64,000 bases of DNA from Amycolatopsis sp. NBC_00345 (GCF_036116635.1 NZ_CP107995.1:10483577-10547576); one strand, 5' to 3'; numbered from the stretch's first letter, positions 8,788 to 17,561 are shown. Numbers and translations: made by a program. Notes: generated from the sequence alone by a model not told the origin.

Positions 8788-10536
8788 GTGATCACCAGGA
8801 TGTCGTCGTTGTTCCTCCGCACCCTGCGTGAGGACCCGGCGGACGCCGAGGTACCCAGCCACCGGCTGCTGGTACGCGCCGGCTACGTCCGCCGGGTCGC
8901 CCCGGGTGGTTACACGTGGCTGCCGCTGGGGCTGCGCGTGCTGCGCCGCATCGAGCACGTGGTGCGCGAAGAGATGAACCAGATGGGCGCGCAGGAGATC
9001 CAGTTCCCCGCGCTGCTGCCGAAGGAGCCCTACGAGGCCACCGGCCGCTGGACCGAGTACGGCGACAACCTGTTCCGCCTCAAGGACCGCAAGGGCGCCG
9101 ACTACCTGCTCGGCCCCACGCACGAGGAGCTGTTCGCGCTCACGGTGAAGGGCGAGTTCAACTCCTACAAGGATTATCCCGTCACGCTGTACCAGATCCA
9201 GACCAAGTACCGCGACGAGGCGCGCCCCCGCGCCGGGATCCTGCGCGGCCGTGAGTTCGTCATGAAGGACTCCTACTCCTTCGACCTCGACGACGCCGGG
9301 CTGGAGCGCTCCTACCAGGCGCACCGCGACGTCTACACCCGGCTGTTCGACCGCCTCGGCCTCGAGTACGTCATCGTGGCGGCCACGTCGGGCGCCATGG
9401 GCGGCTCGGCGTCGGAGGAGTTCCTCGCCGTCGCCGAGACGGGGGAGGACACCTACGTCCGCAGCACGGAATCCGGCTACGCGGCCAACGTCGAGGCCGT
9501 CGTCACGCCCGCGCCCCCCGCGAAGCCGATCGAGGGCCTGCCCGCCGCGCAGGTGCACCACACGCCGAACACGCCGACCATCGAGTCGCTCGTGGCGTTC
9601 TTCAACGCCGCCGGGCTCGGGCGCGAGTTCACCGCCGCGGACACGCTGAAGAACGTCATGCTCAAGACGCGCCAGCCCGGCGCGAAGGAGTGGGAGCTGC
9701 TCGGCGTGGGCCTGCCGGGCGACCGCGAGGTGGACATGAAGCGCCTCGAAGCGTCGCTGGAGCCCGCCGAGGTCGAGCTGCTCGAAGAGGCGGACTTCAA
9801 GAAGAACCCGTTCCTCACCAAGGGATACATCGGGCCGAAGTCGCTCAAGGAGAACGGCGTCCGCTACCTCGTCGACCCCCGCGTGGTCGAGGGGACGGCC
9901 TGGCTGACCGGCGCCGACCAGGCCGACCACCACGTCCTCGACCTGGTGATGGGCCGCGACTTCACGGCCGACGGCACGATCGAGGCCGCCGAGGTCCGCG
10001 AGGGCGACGCGTCGCCCGACGGCCAGGGCACCCTGGTCGCCGCGCGCGGCATCGAGATCGGCCACATCTTCCAGCTGGGCCGCAAGTACACCGACACCTT
10101 CAGCCTCGACGCGCTCGGCCCCGACTCCAAGCCGATCCGCATCACGATGGGCTCGTACGGGCTGGGCGTCTCGCGCCTCGTCGCAGTGCTCGCCGAGCAG
10201 AACTTCGACAAGGACGGCCTGGTCTGGCCGCGCGAGGTGTCGCCGTTCGACGTGCACGTGGTCATCGCGGGCAAGGACGAGACCATCGCGGCCGGCGCGG
10301 AGAAGCTGGCCGCCGACCTCGACTCGGCCGGGATCGAGGTGCTGCTCGACGACCGCAAGTCCTCGCCGGGCGTGAAGTTCGCCGACGCGGAGCTGGTCGG
10401 CGTGCCGACCATCCTCGTGGTCGGGCGCGGCCTGGCCAACGGACTGGTCGAGGTCAAGGACCGCCGCACCGGCGAGCGCGAAGAGATCGCAGTCGACTCG
10501 GTGGTGGACCACCTGGTCAAGCTCGTCCGCTCCTGA
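8788..10536 (+). CDS. proS: Prolyl-tRNA synthetase, bacterial type with editing domain
   Basis: A 582-residue class II aminoacyl-tRNA synthetase that charges tRNA-Pro in the cytoplasm. It begins ITRMSSLFLRTLREDPADAE, the standard ProRS N-terminus. Class II motif 2 is visible as TKYRDEARPRAGILRGREF, with GPTHEELFALTV and FVMKDSYSFDLD before and after. An insertion of ~170-180 residues (about 225-400) between motifs 2 and 3 is the editing domain that clears Ala-tRNA-Pro, which places it in the long bacterial class. The C-terminal anticodon-binding domain contains VLLDDR and the EVKDRRTGE strand. I chose the GTG at 8788 because AGGGA lies 7 bases upstream. The next gene begins 13 bases after the stop. 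Confidence 0.97.
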   Translation: MITRMSSLFLRTLREDPADAEVPSHRLLVRAGYVRRVAPGGYTWLPLGLRVLRRIEHVVREEMNQMGAQEIQFPALLPKEPYEATGRWTEYGDNLFRLKDRKGADYLLGPTHEELFALTVKGEFNSYKDYPVTLYQIQTKYRDEARPRAGILRGREFVMKDSYSFDLDDAGLERSYQAHRDVYTRLFDRLGLEYVIVAATSGAMGGSASEEFLAVAETGEDTYVRSTESGYAANVEAVVTPAPPAKPIEGLPAAQVHHTPNTPTIESLVAFFNAAGLGREFTAADTLKNVMLKTRQPGAKEWELLGVGLPGDREVDMKRLEASLEPAEVELLEEADFKKNPFLTKGYIGPKSLKENGVRYLVDPRVVEGTAWLTGADQADHHVLDLVMGRDFTADGTIEAAEVREGDASPDGQGTLVAARGIEIGHIFQLGRKYTDTFSLDALGPDSKPIRITMGSYGLGVSRLVAVLAEQNFDKDGLVWPREVSPFDVHVVIAGKDETIAAGAEKLAADLDSAGIEVLLDDRKSSPGVKFADAELVGVPTILVVGRGLANGLVEVKDRRTGEREEIAVDSVVDHLVKLVRS

Positions 10537-10549
10537 CGGGACCCCGCCG

Positions 10550-11584
10550 GTGGCTCTGTTCGGCCGTAACCGCAAGCGCCGGGACGGCGGCTACCAGGAC
10601 AACGCGGCCCTGACCGGCTTCGGCGGCTACGAGCCGTCGGACGCGCCGGCGACCGGGTACACCGGGATCACGCGGGAAAGCAGTGTCGCCGAGCCGGTGA
10701 GCGGCGCGGACTTCGGGTCCGTGCCGCCGCCGGTTTCGCCCGGCACCGAACCCGTTACCAAGGCCGGGCCGCAGCGGATCCGCCCGCCCGCAAAGCCGGG
10801 CCGCAAACGCCGGGGCTCGCGGGTGGTGTGGGCGGTGATCGTGGTGCTCGGGATGGGCGCCGCCGGCGGGCTGAACGTGTTCGGGACCGGGAGACACCAC
10901 TCCCCGACGACGCCGTCGACGAGCCGTCCACCGGTCAGCTCCGCACCCGAGCCGCGGGTGGTCGTCCCTGCCGTGGTGCCCGGGTGGCAGTCGGTGGCGA
11001 GCCGCGACGGTTCGTACGCCTATGACGTGCCGCCGAGCTGGACGCCGGAACCCGGCACGGTGCACGGCTGGGACAAGACCGCCACCGCGCCCGGAATCAC
11101 GCTCAGCACCAGCGCCTTCGTGGGCGAAGGTTTCTGTCCCGGCGCCAGCGACAGCCGCCGCGGCGGCGCCGGGGTGACGACGGAGCCGACCGGTGACGCG
11201 GACCAGGCCGTCCGCAAGGCAGTGGACGACCTGGCCGTGAGCGCGTACGGCCCCGGATCCGGCCGGACGCCGGGACCGGGCGAGGACACCACCGTCCAGC
11301 TCGGCAAGGTGCAGCGGCCGGCGCGGCTGGTTTTCGCCGACGTCGTGCCGAACGACGCTGCCCCGAACAACACCGATCCGAACAACACTGCGCCGTGCGC
11401 CTCGAAGCACGTCTTGGTGGGCGCGATCGCCTTCTCCGGCCAGACCGCGTCCGCCGTGCTGGTGGCCTACGCCGACCAGGACGCGCCGGGCGCCGCCTCC
11501 CGCGACGACCTGACGCGCCTCCTGCGCAGCTACCGCGGCGTGCCGGCTTCCGACCGGTCCACCTCGACGCCGGCCACCCGCTGA
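10550..11584 (+). CDS. Single-pass membrane-anchored protein with extracytoplasmic domain
   Basis: A 344-residue protein of unknown function. It has a basic, proline-rich cytoplasmic N-terminus (residues 1-90), one transmembrane helix around residues 91-108 (VVWAVIVVLGMGAAGGLNVF), a Thr/Ser/Pro-rich linker, and a folded extracytoplasmic domain from ~145 with two cysteines (in EGFCPG and APCASK) that could pair. This resembles a set of anchored secreted-domain proteins common in Pseudonocardiaceae, with no assigned role. The GTG start lies 13 bases after the proS stop, so the two genes are probably co-transcribed. Its last 55 bases overlap the convergent lysyltransferase-like gene, a long overlap. 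Confidence 0.7.
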   Translation: MALFGRNRKRRDGGYQDNAALTGFGGYEPSDAPATGYTGITRESSVAEPVSGADFGSVPPPVSPGTEPVTKAGPQRIRPPAKPGRKRRGSRVVWAVIVVLGMGAAGGLNVFGTGRHHSPTTPSTSRPPVSSAPEPRVVVPAVVPGWQSVASRDGSYAYDVPPSWTPEPGTVHGWDKTATAPGITLSTSAFVGEGFCPGASDSRRGGAGVTTEPTGDADQAVRKAVDDLAVSAYGPGSGRTPGPGEDTTVQLGKVQRPARLVFADVVPNDAAPNNTDPNNTAPCASKHVLVGAIAFSGQTASAVLVAYADQDAPGAASRDDLTRLLRSYRGVPASDRSTSTPATR

Positions 11585-13734
11585 CGTTTGAGGGCGAGCT
11601 TCGCGAAGTCCTTCAGCCCGGCGTTCGGCAGGTAGGCGCGGCCGAGCGCGATACCGATCCGAGGCAGGTCCGCCTCGTCGCGGAACGCGAGGTACATCGG
11701 CTCGTGCCGGGGCTGGAACTTCGCCTTGAACGCGTGCAGCGAACGGAATCCGTAGTACGGCTCCATCTTCTCGCCCAGCGCGTCGAGCACCCGCTCCACC
11801 GCGCGCGCCGGGCCGGTGTCGCGGCTGCGGGCCAGCGGCGCGCCCGAAAGCGACACGAACCGCGCCCCCTCCTCGCGGAAGGCGAGGCAGGCCGAGGCGA
11901 TCAGGAACTCCATCACCGGGCGGAAACCGCAGGCGCGGCGGCGCATCACGTCGAGCGTCCAGCCGCCGACCGTGCCGGCGCCGGTGTGCACCGGCAGCCA
12001 CGACGTGACGCCGTGCACGGTGCCGTCGGCGCCGATCGCCAGCCCGACCCGGGTGGCCGGGTCCATCGCCTGGTCCAGCCCGCCGAGCGTGAACCCCATC
12101 TCCGGCATGCCCTTGTCGCCGATCCACTCCTCCGACAGCGCGCGCACCTGCGCGCGGATGGCGCGCGGCTGTTCGGCCAGGCGCACCAGCCGGAACTCGA
12201 TGCCGTCCTTGCCCGCCTTGTTGAGCGCCGAGCGCACGTCCTGCCATGCCTTGCCGCGGAATTCCAGGTGCTCCAGGTCGACCAGGGTGTCCTCGGCGAC
12301 CTGCACGTGCTGCCAGCCCAGCTCACGGGTGACGGCCACGGTGGTCGCCGTCGCGGAGAACACACACGGCACGAGGCCGGTGTTCTCGCACATCTCGGTG
12401 AACTCCGTGACGGCCCGGGCGGCTGAGCCGTCCGGCGCGACCGGGTCGCCGAGCGCGACCGCGACGCCGGCGTGACGCTGGTAGGCGAGGTAGGAACTGC
12501 CGTCGGAGGCGACGAAGTAGGCGTTCTGCGGCCAGGTGGTCATCCACGAGATGGTGCTGCCGCCGTTGCGCCCCAGCAGCATCCGCGCGAACGCCGGGTC
12601 CGGGCCGCCGCGGCCGAGCTTGCGGCAGCGGCGCCGTGAAGGCGCGCGGAACGCGCCGCGCGCGGCGATCAGCAGCATCAGCTCGACTGTCCAGAAGAGA
12701 TTGTCCACGAAGAACAGTGAGAGGCCGTGGGCGTCGTAGCCCGTGCGCATCAGCCGCCCCATGGCGACCACACCGCCGACGATGAGCACCTGCGATATCG
12801 CGAACAGACACAGCGCCACGGTCCAGCGCCACGCCGTGCGGCTGCCGCGGCGCAGGCCGTTCAGCATCGGCACCACGAGCGCGCACAGGATCAGGATCTC
12901 CACCGGCGACAGGGAAACCGCGTCGGACGGGCCGAACGGGCCTTCGCCGGGCACCAGCCACATCACCACCTCGGCGCCGGTGAGCAGCAACAGCCCGGCG
13001 CACGCCATCAGGCGCAGCTCGCGCTGTCCCGGCCGGCCCGCCTCCTTGATCCGCGCGGCTCCGACGAGCCGGTGGCCGAGCGGCAGGGCGATCAAGAGCG
13101 CGAAGAAGTGCACGAGGTCGGCGAGCGTCCCGACGTACACGATGGCAATGCACGCGTACACGCACAGGCCGGCGCGAAGCCGGAGCCGCCACGGCGGGCG
13201 CAACGCGGCACTGGCCACGGCGATGGCCGCCAGCGTGCCGCCGGAGAAGCCGACGTCGAGGGTGCCCCCGATGCGCCCCGCCCAGGCCCAGCCGGAATTG
13301 CGGCACAGCTCGAGGAACTGGATCGCGGCGATCGTGGACACCAGCTGCCCGCCCACGGTCACGGCGATCGCGCGACGTGTGCCGAGCTGCCACTCCGCGA
13401 AGCCCGCCAGCAGCGCGAAAGTCCCCACCATCGGCAGGTAGAACAACGGCCTCAGCGCGAAGAACGGCCCGGTGGCCAGCGTCCACCAGCGCCCGTGCTG
13501 CATCGAGGGCAGGCCGTAGGCGTAGTAGTGGAAGCCCGCCTGGTGCTCGGCCGCGTGCCACAGGGTCCCGGTCGCGATCGCCACGACGAGCATGGCGAGC
13601 ACAACCGTGGTCGTGAACGGAAGCCGGTGCCAGAGCACAGCGAGCCGGCCGCGCGGCGGCTCCTCTGCCGCCCGTCCGCGTCCCCCCGTGCCGGCACCGT
13701 CGGCGGTCCCCGCCGCCGGCGCTGCTGTTGTCAT
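11530..13734 (-). CDS. Fusion of a rhomboid-like membrane domain and an MprF-type (DUF2156) aminoacyltransferase domain
   Basis: A 734-residue protein. Residues ~35-350 form a multi-pass membrane domain with rhomboid-like features: GRWW near residue 81, GFSGG with Ser164, and a later helix holding His209 in ADLVHFFALLIALPLG. Residues ~365-710 match the soluble C-terminal domain of phosphatidylglycerol lysyltransferases (DUF2156, two GNAT-like folds): YFVASDGSSYLAYQ, GFRPVMEFLIAS and FKAKFQPRHEPMYLAF. MprF/LysX proteins transfer aminoacyl groups from tRNA to membrane lipids and alter antibiotic and peptide susceptibility, so a lipid aminoacylation role is likely. Whether the membrane part is a protease-like rhomboid, a scaffold or a flippase is not known. 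It converges on and overlaps the anchored-protein gene by 55 bases. Confidence 0.82.
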   Translation of the reverse strand: MTTAAPAAGTADGAGTGGRGRAAEEPPRGRLAVLWHRLPFTTTVVLAMLVVAIATGTLWHAAEHQAGFHYYAYGLPSMQHGRWWTLATGPFFALRPLFYLPMVGTFALLAGFAEWQLGTRRAIAVTVGGQLVSTIAAIQFLELCRNSGWAWAGRIGGTLDVGFSGGTLAAIAVASAALRPPWRLRLRAGLCVYACIAIVYVGTLADLVHFFALLIALPLGHRLVGAARIKEAGRPGQRELRLMACAGLLLLTGAEVVMWLVPGEGPFGPSDAVSLSPVEILILCALVVPMLNGLRRGSRTAWRWTVALCLFAISQVLIVGGVVAMGRLMRTGYDAHGLSLFFVDNLFWTVELMLLIAARGAFRAPSRRRCRKLGRGGPDPAFARMLLGRNGGSTISWMTTWPQNAYFVASDGSSYLAYQRHAGVAVALGDPVAPDGSAARAVTEFTEMCENTGLVPCVFSATATTVAVTRELGWQHVQVAEDTLVDLEHLEFRGKAWQDVRSALNKAGKDGIEFRLVRLAEQPRAIRAQVRALSEEWIGDKGMPEMGFTLGGLDQAMDPATRVGLAIGADGTVHGVTSWLPVHTGAGTVGGWTLDVMRRRACGFRPVMEFLIASACLAFREEGARFVSLSGAPLARSRDTGPARAVERVLDALGEKMEPYYGFRSLHAFKAKFQPRHEPMYLAFRDEADLPRIGIALGRAYLPNAGLKDFAKLALKRQRVAGVEVDRSEAGTPR

Positions 13735-14065
13735 GTACCGAGTCTGGCCTGCCGACCTAAAGCGAACATCCCTCGTCGGGCGGACTTCTCCCCCTAAGGG
13801 AGTGCTACCCCAGGGGGACGCAACCCTGACCTAAGGGGGGATGCGGACTCAGGGTCACCGCGGTGAGCAGGGCGGATCCGAGGATGAGAGCGTTGCCGCG
13901 TCGGCGAAGGGCAGCGCCGGGCGAGAACAGGGGTTGACGCGCACCACGGCCCACGATCACCCGTACGGGTAACCGGCGCCGCATTGCCCGCGAAGGTACC
14001 CGAAAGACCGGATCACGGGGAATTCCCCGTCACCACAGCGGATTCGGGATCAAACGGAGGCCGGC
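13735..14065. other. Intergenic region upstream of the lysyltransferase-like gene
   Basis: These 331 bases hold the promoter and leader of the minus-strand fusion gene. Near 13790-13840 there is a run of C/G tracts around CCTAAGGG and its near-inverse, giving some short hairpin potential. I see no gene. Confidence 0.4.
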
Positions 14066-14770
14066 TCAGCCGAGTACCGCCTTGCGCACCGAGTCCAGAT
14101 CGCTCAGATCGGCCAGCACCGTATGGGCGCCGGCGGCCCGCAGTTCCTCCGCGCTGTAACGCCCGGTCGCGACGGCGACCGAGACGGCGCCGTTGTCGAG
14201 CGCGGCCCCGACGTCGGCCGGGGTGTCCCCGATGACCACCACGGCGTCCGGGGCGAAGGTGGCGGCGTGCTTGGCAGCCGCGGCGGAAACGGCGTGCGGC
14301 ACGAGGTCCGGACGGTGCGCCGAGAGCGAGCCGTAACCGCCGATCGCCAGGTCCAGGTGCTCGTCGAGGCCGAACGCCGCGAGCTTGTGCACGGAGATCT
14401 CCGGCAGGTTGCCGGTGACGAGCGTCTGCACCACGCCGCCGTGCCCCGCCATGGCCGCCAACGCGGCCGCGGCGCCGTCGAGGGCCCGGCCACGCTCGTG
14501 CAGCGTGGCGCTCTCACGCTCGGAGATGGCGATCAGCTCGGCCCACAGCCGCTGGATCGTCTCCTCGTCCGGCTCGATCCCGTGGCTGGTCAGGAGGTCG
14601 CCGCTGATCGCGCGCTCGGTGTTGCCGCCGAAGTCCGGGTGCGCGCTCAGCTCGGTGCCCGTGGCCGCGAGGAGCGCCGCCGTGTACCAGCGGAGGCCGA
14701 CGCCGCTGTAGTCCACGAGGGTGTGGTCGATGTCCCAGAGCACCAGCCGGTGCGGGTGTGTACTCGTCAC
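14066..14770 (-). CDS. HAD-superfamily hydrolase (phosphoglycolate-phosphatase-like)
   Basis: About 234 residues with the HAD phosphatase signatures: motif I LWDIDHTLVD with the nucleophilic Asp and the DxDxT pattern, motif II VTGN, and motif IV VVVIGDTPADVGAA. The inserted helical cap after motif I makes it a subfamily IA enzyme like phosphoglycolate phosphatase or beta-phosphoglucomutase. The reading frame also allows an ATG ten codons upstream; I prefer the GTG at 14770, closer to the family N-terminus. Substrate is unknown. The neighbouring YjbQ gene lies 42 bases upstream on the same strand, so the two may form one transcript. Confidence 0.87.
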   Translation of the reverse strand: MTSTHPHRLVLWDIDHTLVDYSGVGLRWYTAALLAATGTELSAHPDFGGNTERAISGDLLTSHGIEPDEETIQRLWAELIAISERESATLHERGRALDGAAAALAAMAGHGGVVQTLVTGNLPEISVHKLAAFGLDEHLDLAIGGYGSLSAHRPDLVPHAVSAAAAKHAATFAPDAVVVIGDTPADVGAALDNGAVSVAVATGRYSAEELRAAGAHTVLADLSDLDSVRKAVLG

Positions 14771-14812
14771 GGCCGCGAGGCTACCGCGAAGAGTTTTCAA
14801 CGTCTGGTGACT

Positions 14813-15223
14813 TCAGCCCGCGAGCAGGCTGAACCGCACCCGCCGGACCGGGTTGTCCACGTTGGTGTCCACCAGGCAGATCGACTGCCAGGTGCCCAGC
14901 AGCAGGAGCCCGCCCAGCACCGGGATGGTCGCGTACGGCGGCACCAGCGCGGGCAGCACGTGGTCACGGCCGTGGCCCGCGCTGCCGTGCCGGTGTTGCC
15001 AGCGCCCGTCGCGGGGGAGCAGGTCGTCGAGGGCGGCGAGCAGGTCGTCGTCGCTCCCGGCGCCGGTCTCCAGCACCGCGAGCCCGGCGGTGGCGTGCGG
15101 CACCCACACGTGCAGCAGGCCGTCGGTGCAGTCGGCGTCGCGCAGGAACTTCTCGGCCTCGTGGGTGAGGTTGTGCACCACGGCGGTGTTGCCGGTGTGC
15201 ACCTCGATTTCGGTGGAGTACAT
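14813..15223 (-). CDS. YjbQ (UPF0047) family protein
   Basis: A 136-residue protein of the YjbQ/UPF0047 family. It shows the conserved HVWVPHATAGLAVLE segment, the GHGRDHVLPALV loop with clustered histidines and LLLGTWQSICLVD near the C-terminus. E. coli YjbQ can replace thiamine-phosphate synthase weakly, hence the database name, but the physiological role is not settled. The histidines suggest a metal-dependent site. It sits between the response regulator and HAD genes, all on the minus strand with gaps of 21 and 42 bases. Confidence 0.9.
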   Translation of the reverse strand: MYSTEIEVHTGNTAVVHNLTHEAEKFLRDADCTDGLLHVWVPHATAGLAVLETGAGSDDDLLAALDDLLPRDGRWQHRHGSAGHGRDHVLPALVPPYATIPVLGGLLLLGTWQSICLVDTNVDNPVRRVRFSLLAG

Positions 15224-15244
15224 GCCCGCCAGCGTAGGTCGCGC

Positions 15245-15889
15245 TCAGGAGCCCAGGTACCGGAGCACGGCGAGGACCCGCCGGTTGTCGCCCTCGGACG
15301 GCGGCAGCCCGAGCTTGCCGAAGATGCTCGTCACGTACTTCTCCACCGAGCCCGCCGAGACGAACAGGGCGCCGGCGATCGCGGAGTTCGACCGGCCCTC
15401 GGCCATCAGGCCCAGCACCTGCCGCTCACGCGCGGTCAGCTCCGCCAGCGCGCCGGAGCGGCGGGTGACGCTGAAGAGCTGGCTCACCACCTCCGGGTCC
15501 AGCACGGTTTCCCCGGCGGCCACCCGGCGCAGCGCGTCGAGGAAGTCCGAGACCTCGGCGACGCGGTCCTTCAGCAGGTAGCCGACGCCGCCGGCGCGGT
15601 CGGCCAGCAGCTGCGCCGCGTACTTCGTCTCGACGTACTGCGAGAACAGCAGGATCGCCCGCCCCGGCTGCTCGCTGCGCAGCGCGATCGCCGCGCGCAA
15701 GCCTTCGTCGGTGTGCGTCGGCGGCATCCGGATGTCCACAATGGACACGTCGGGCTCGTGTTCGAGGACGGCGGCGCGTAACGCCACGGCGTCCTTCACG
15801 GCTGCGGCGACTTCGTGCCCGCGCAGCGTGAGCAGTTCGACGAGCCCGTGGCGCAGGATGGTCGAATCCTCCGCGATGACGATCCGCAC
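15245..15889 (-). CDS. NarL/FixJ-family response regulator
   Basis: A 214-residue DNA-binding response regulator. The N-terminal receiver domain has the acidic pair in IAEDS, the phospho-acceptor Asp in VSIVDIRMPP (about residue 52) and the Lys in YLLKDRV. The C-terminal LuxR-type HTH is LTARERQVLGLMAEGRSN through SVEKYVTSIFGKLGL. It is the partner of the histidine kinase gene immediately upstream on the same strand (31-base gap). This type often controls antibiotic-response or envelope genes in actinomycetes, but the target here is unknown. Confidence 0.94.
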   Translation of the reverse strand: MRIVIAEDSTILRHGLVELLTLRGHEVAAAVKDAVALRAAVLEHEPDVSIVDIRMPPTHTDEGLRAAIALRSEQPGRAILLFSQYVETKYAAQLLADRAGGVGYLLKDRVAEVSDFLDALRRVAAGETVLDPEVVSQLFSVTRRSGALAELTARERQVLGLMAEGRSNSAIAGALFVSAGSVEKYVTSIFGKLGLPPSEGDNRRVLAVLRYLGS

Positions 15890-15920
15890 GCGTCCCCCTT
15901 TTCGCCGCCCGCGCCCGACT

Positions 15921-17186
15921 CTAGCGAGGCAACGGCACCGCCGCGGTGACGGTGGTGGGCCCGCCGGGCGGGCTGGCGACGGACAGTTCGCCGTCGACCG
16001 TCCGCAGCCGGTCCGCGAGCCCGGCGAGGCCGCCGCCCGGTATCACCGCCGCGCCGCCCGTGCCGGTGTCGGCGACGACCAGCCGCAGCACGCCGTCGTT
16101 TTCGGTGAGCGCCAGCCGGACCCGGGAACGTGTGTGCTTCGCGGCGTTCGTGAGCAGCTCGGCCGCGCTGAAGTAGACGATCGTCTCGACCGAGGGCGGC
16201 GGACGGCGGGGCAGGTCGACCTCGACCCGCGCGTCGATCCCGGACGTCGCGACCAAAGTGGACAGTGCCACGTCCAGGCCCGCGTCGAGCGCGGCCGGGT
16301 GGATGCCGCGGGCGAGGTCGCGCAGCTCGGTCAGCGCCTGCTTGGCGTTGGCGTGCGCGGCGGTCACCAGGTCCCGGACCTGGCCGACGTCGACCTCCTC
16401 GCCGCCCAGCTCCTCCTTCGCCAGCCCGAGCCGCATGGCGAGCGCGACCAGCTGGGCCTGCGCGCCGTCGTGGAGGTCCCGCTCGATCCGGCGCAGCCGC
16501 AGCGCCGCGTCTTCGACGGCGGTCGCGCGGCTCTCTTCCAGGTCGCGCACCCGCTCGCTGAGCCGGCGCTGGCCCAGCACGCCGGCCACGAACACGCGGT
16601 CGACCGTGGTCAGCGTGTGGATCGTCCGGGGCAGCACGGCCAGCACGGCGATCCCGGACGCCGCCCAGAGCAGCGTGCCCGCCCAGGCGCCGCTGTGGAT
16701 GTCGAACATCGGCATGACCGCGCCGTCGAGGGGAAACCACAGCACGAGGTAGCTGATCGAGGCACCGGCGTACAGCGCCATCAGGCCCACCAGGAAGAGG
16801 CTGACCAGCGTCCACGGCAGCCGCAGCAGCAGGTACGCCACGGCCCGCCAGGCGATCGGGTCGCCGATCCGTGTTTTCAGCCAGCGCCACAGCCCCGGCT
16901 CCAGCGCCACCGGGCGCGGGGCGGGCACCCGCACGCCGAGCAGTGTGCCGGCCAGCCGCCGGTGCGCGGCCCCGACGGCCCGGGCGCCGTCCAGCACCGC
17001 CGCGAGCACGGCCGGTCCGACGACCAGCGGGGAGAGCGCGACGCCGGCCACCACACCGGCCAGCACGCCGACCAGCGCGACCAGGGAGAACGCGCCGGCG
17101 AACACCAGCCACGCCGTCTCGCGCGCGGTGTGGCGCAGCGGCACCGGCCGCAGCAGCCGGCGCACCGCGTGGGGACTCCTGGTCAC
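15921..17186 (-). CDS. Two-component sensor histidine kinase (HisKA_3 type)
   Basis: A 421-residue membrane histidine kinase. Two pairs of hydrophobic helices (~25-60 and ~110-195) and an intervening segment form the N-terminal sensor. The dimerisation and phospho-acceptor helix carries His in RIERDLHDGAQAQLV (about residue 240). The ATPase domain has an N-box ELLTNAAKHT, a DTGTGG G1 box and a GGGLAGLADR G2 box. There is no large extracellular domain, so it probably senses membrane state or a hydrophobic ligand. It is the first gene of the pair; a strong palindrome 65 bases upstream separates it from the desaturase operon. Confidence 0.92.
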   Translation of the reverse strand: MTRSPHAVRRLLRPVPLRHTARETAWLVFAGAFSLVALVGVLAGVVAGVALSPLVVGPAVLAAVLDGARAVGAAHRRLAGTLLGVRVPAPRPVALEPGLWRWLKTRIGDPIAWRAVAYLLLRLPWTLVSLFLVGLMALYAGASISYLVLWFPLDGAVMPMFDIHSGAWAGTLLWAASGIAVLAVLPRTIHTLTTVDRVFVAGVLGQRRLSERVRDLEESRATAVEDAALRLRRIERDLHDGAQAQLVALAMRLGLAKEELGGEEVDVGQVRDLVTAAHANAKQALTELRDLARGIHPAALDAGLDVALSTLVATSGIDARVEVDLPRRPPPSVETIVYFSAAELLTNAAKHTRSRVRLALTENDGVLRLVVADTGTGGAAVIPGGGLAGLADRLRTVDGELSVASPPGGPTTVTAAVPLPR

Positions 17187-17250
17187 CCGGCCGAGTCTGC
17201 CGCGCGGGACGCCGCCCGCCCATCCGGTTTTCCCTACACTCCCGAGAAGT

Positions 17251-17301
17251 CCGTCAAGGCCTCCTTACCCGCGTGCGACGCGGGTAAGGAGGCCTTGACG
17301 G
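17251..17301. terminator. Perfect 24-bp inverted repeat with 3-base loop (terminator-like hairpin)
   Basis: Left arm 17251-17274 and right arm 17278-17301 are exact reverse complements; the loop is GCG. The arm contains AAGGCCTCCTTACCCGCG. On the minus strand it begins 23 bases after the stop of the small gene that ends the desaturase operon, so it is well placed as that operon's terminator, although there is no U-tract. From memory, similar AAGGCCTCCTTAC stem-loops recur between genes in Amycolatopsis chromosomes; this should be checked by search. Confidence 0.75.
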
Positions 17302-17324
17302 CGTTTGCGGCGGCGGCGTCGACG

Positions 17325-17552
17325 TCACCGCTCGGAGTCCGGCTCCGTGGCCCGCTGGAGACGCTCCTCGTCGGCCTGCGCCTTGCCGGCCGCCTCCCGC
17401 ATCTCGATCAGGTCGGTCATCCAGTCGCCGGTCTCGCGCGCGATGTCGCGCACGGCGCCGGTGATGATCGTCGCGATGGCCCCGATGTGGGTGGCCGCCG
17501 ATTCCGTGAGCTCCTGCACCGTGTCCTTGCCGCTTTCGAACTGACCCACCAT
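17325..17552 (-). CDS. Small hypothetical protein, last gene of the desaturase operon
   Basis: A 75-residue protein I do not recognise. It is predicted to be mostly helical and amphipathic, with many Glu, Asp and Ala and a moderately hydrophobic middle (HIGAIATIITGAVRDIARETG). It contains no cysteine and no signal peptide. It starts 9 bases after the desaturase stop, so it is almost certainly co-transcribed and perhaps translationally coupled to it. A role as a small partner of the desaturase or membrane is possible but is inference from position only. Codon usage matches the neighbours. Confidence 0.7.
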   Translation of the reverse strand: MVGQFESGKDTVQELTESAATHIGAIATIITGAVRDIARETGDWMTDLIEMREAAGKAQADEERLQRATEPDSER

Positions 17553-17561
17553 GAGAGTTCC

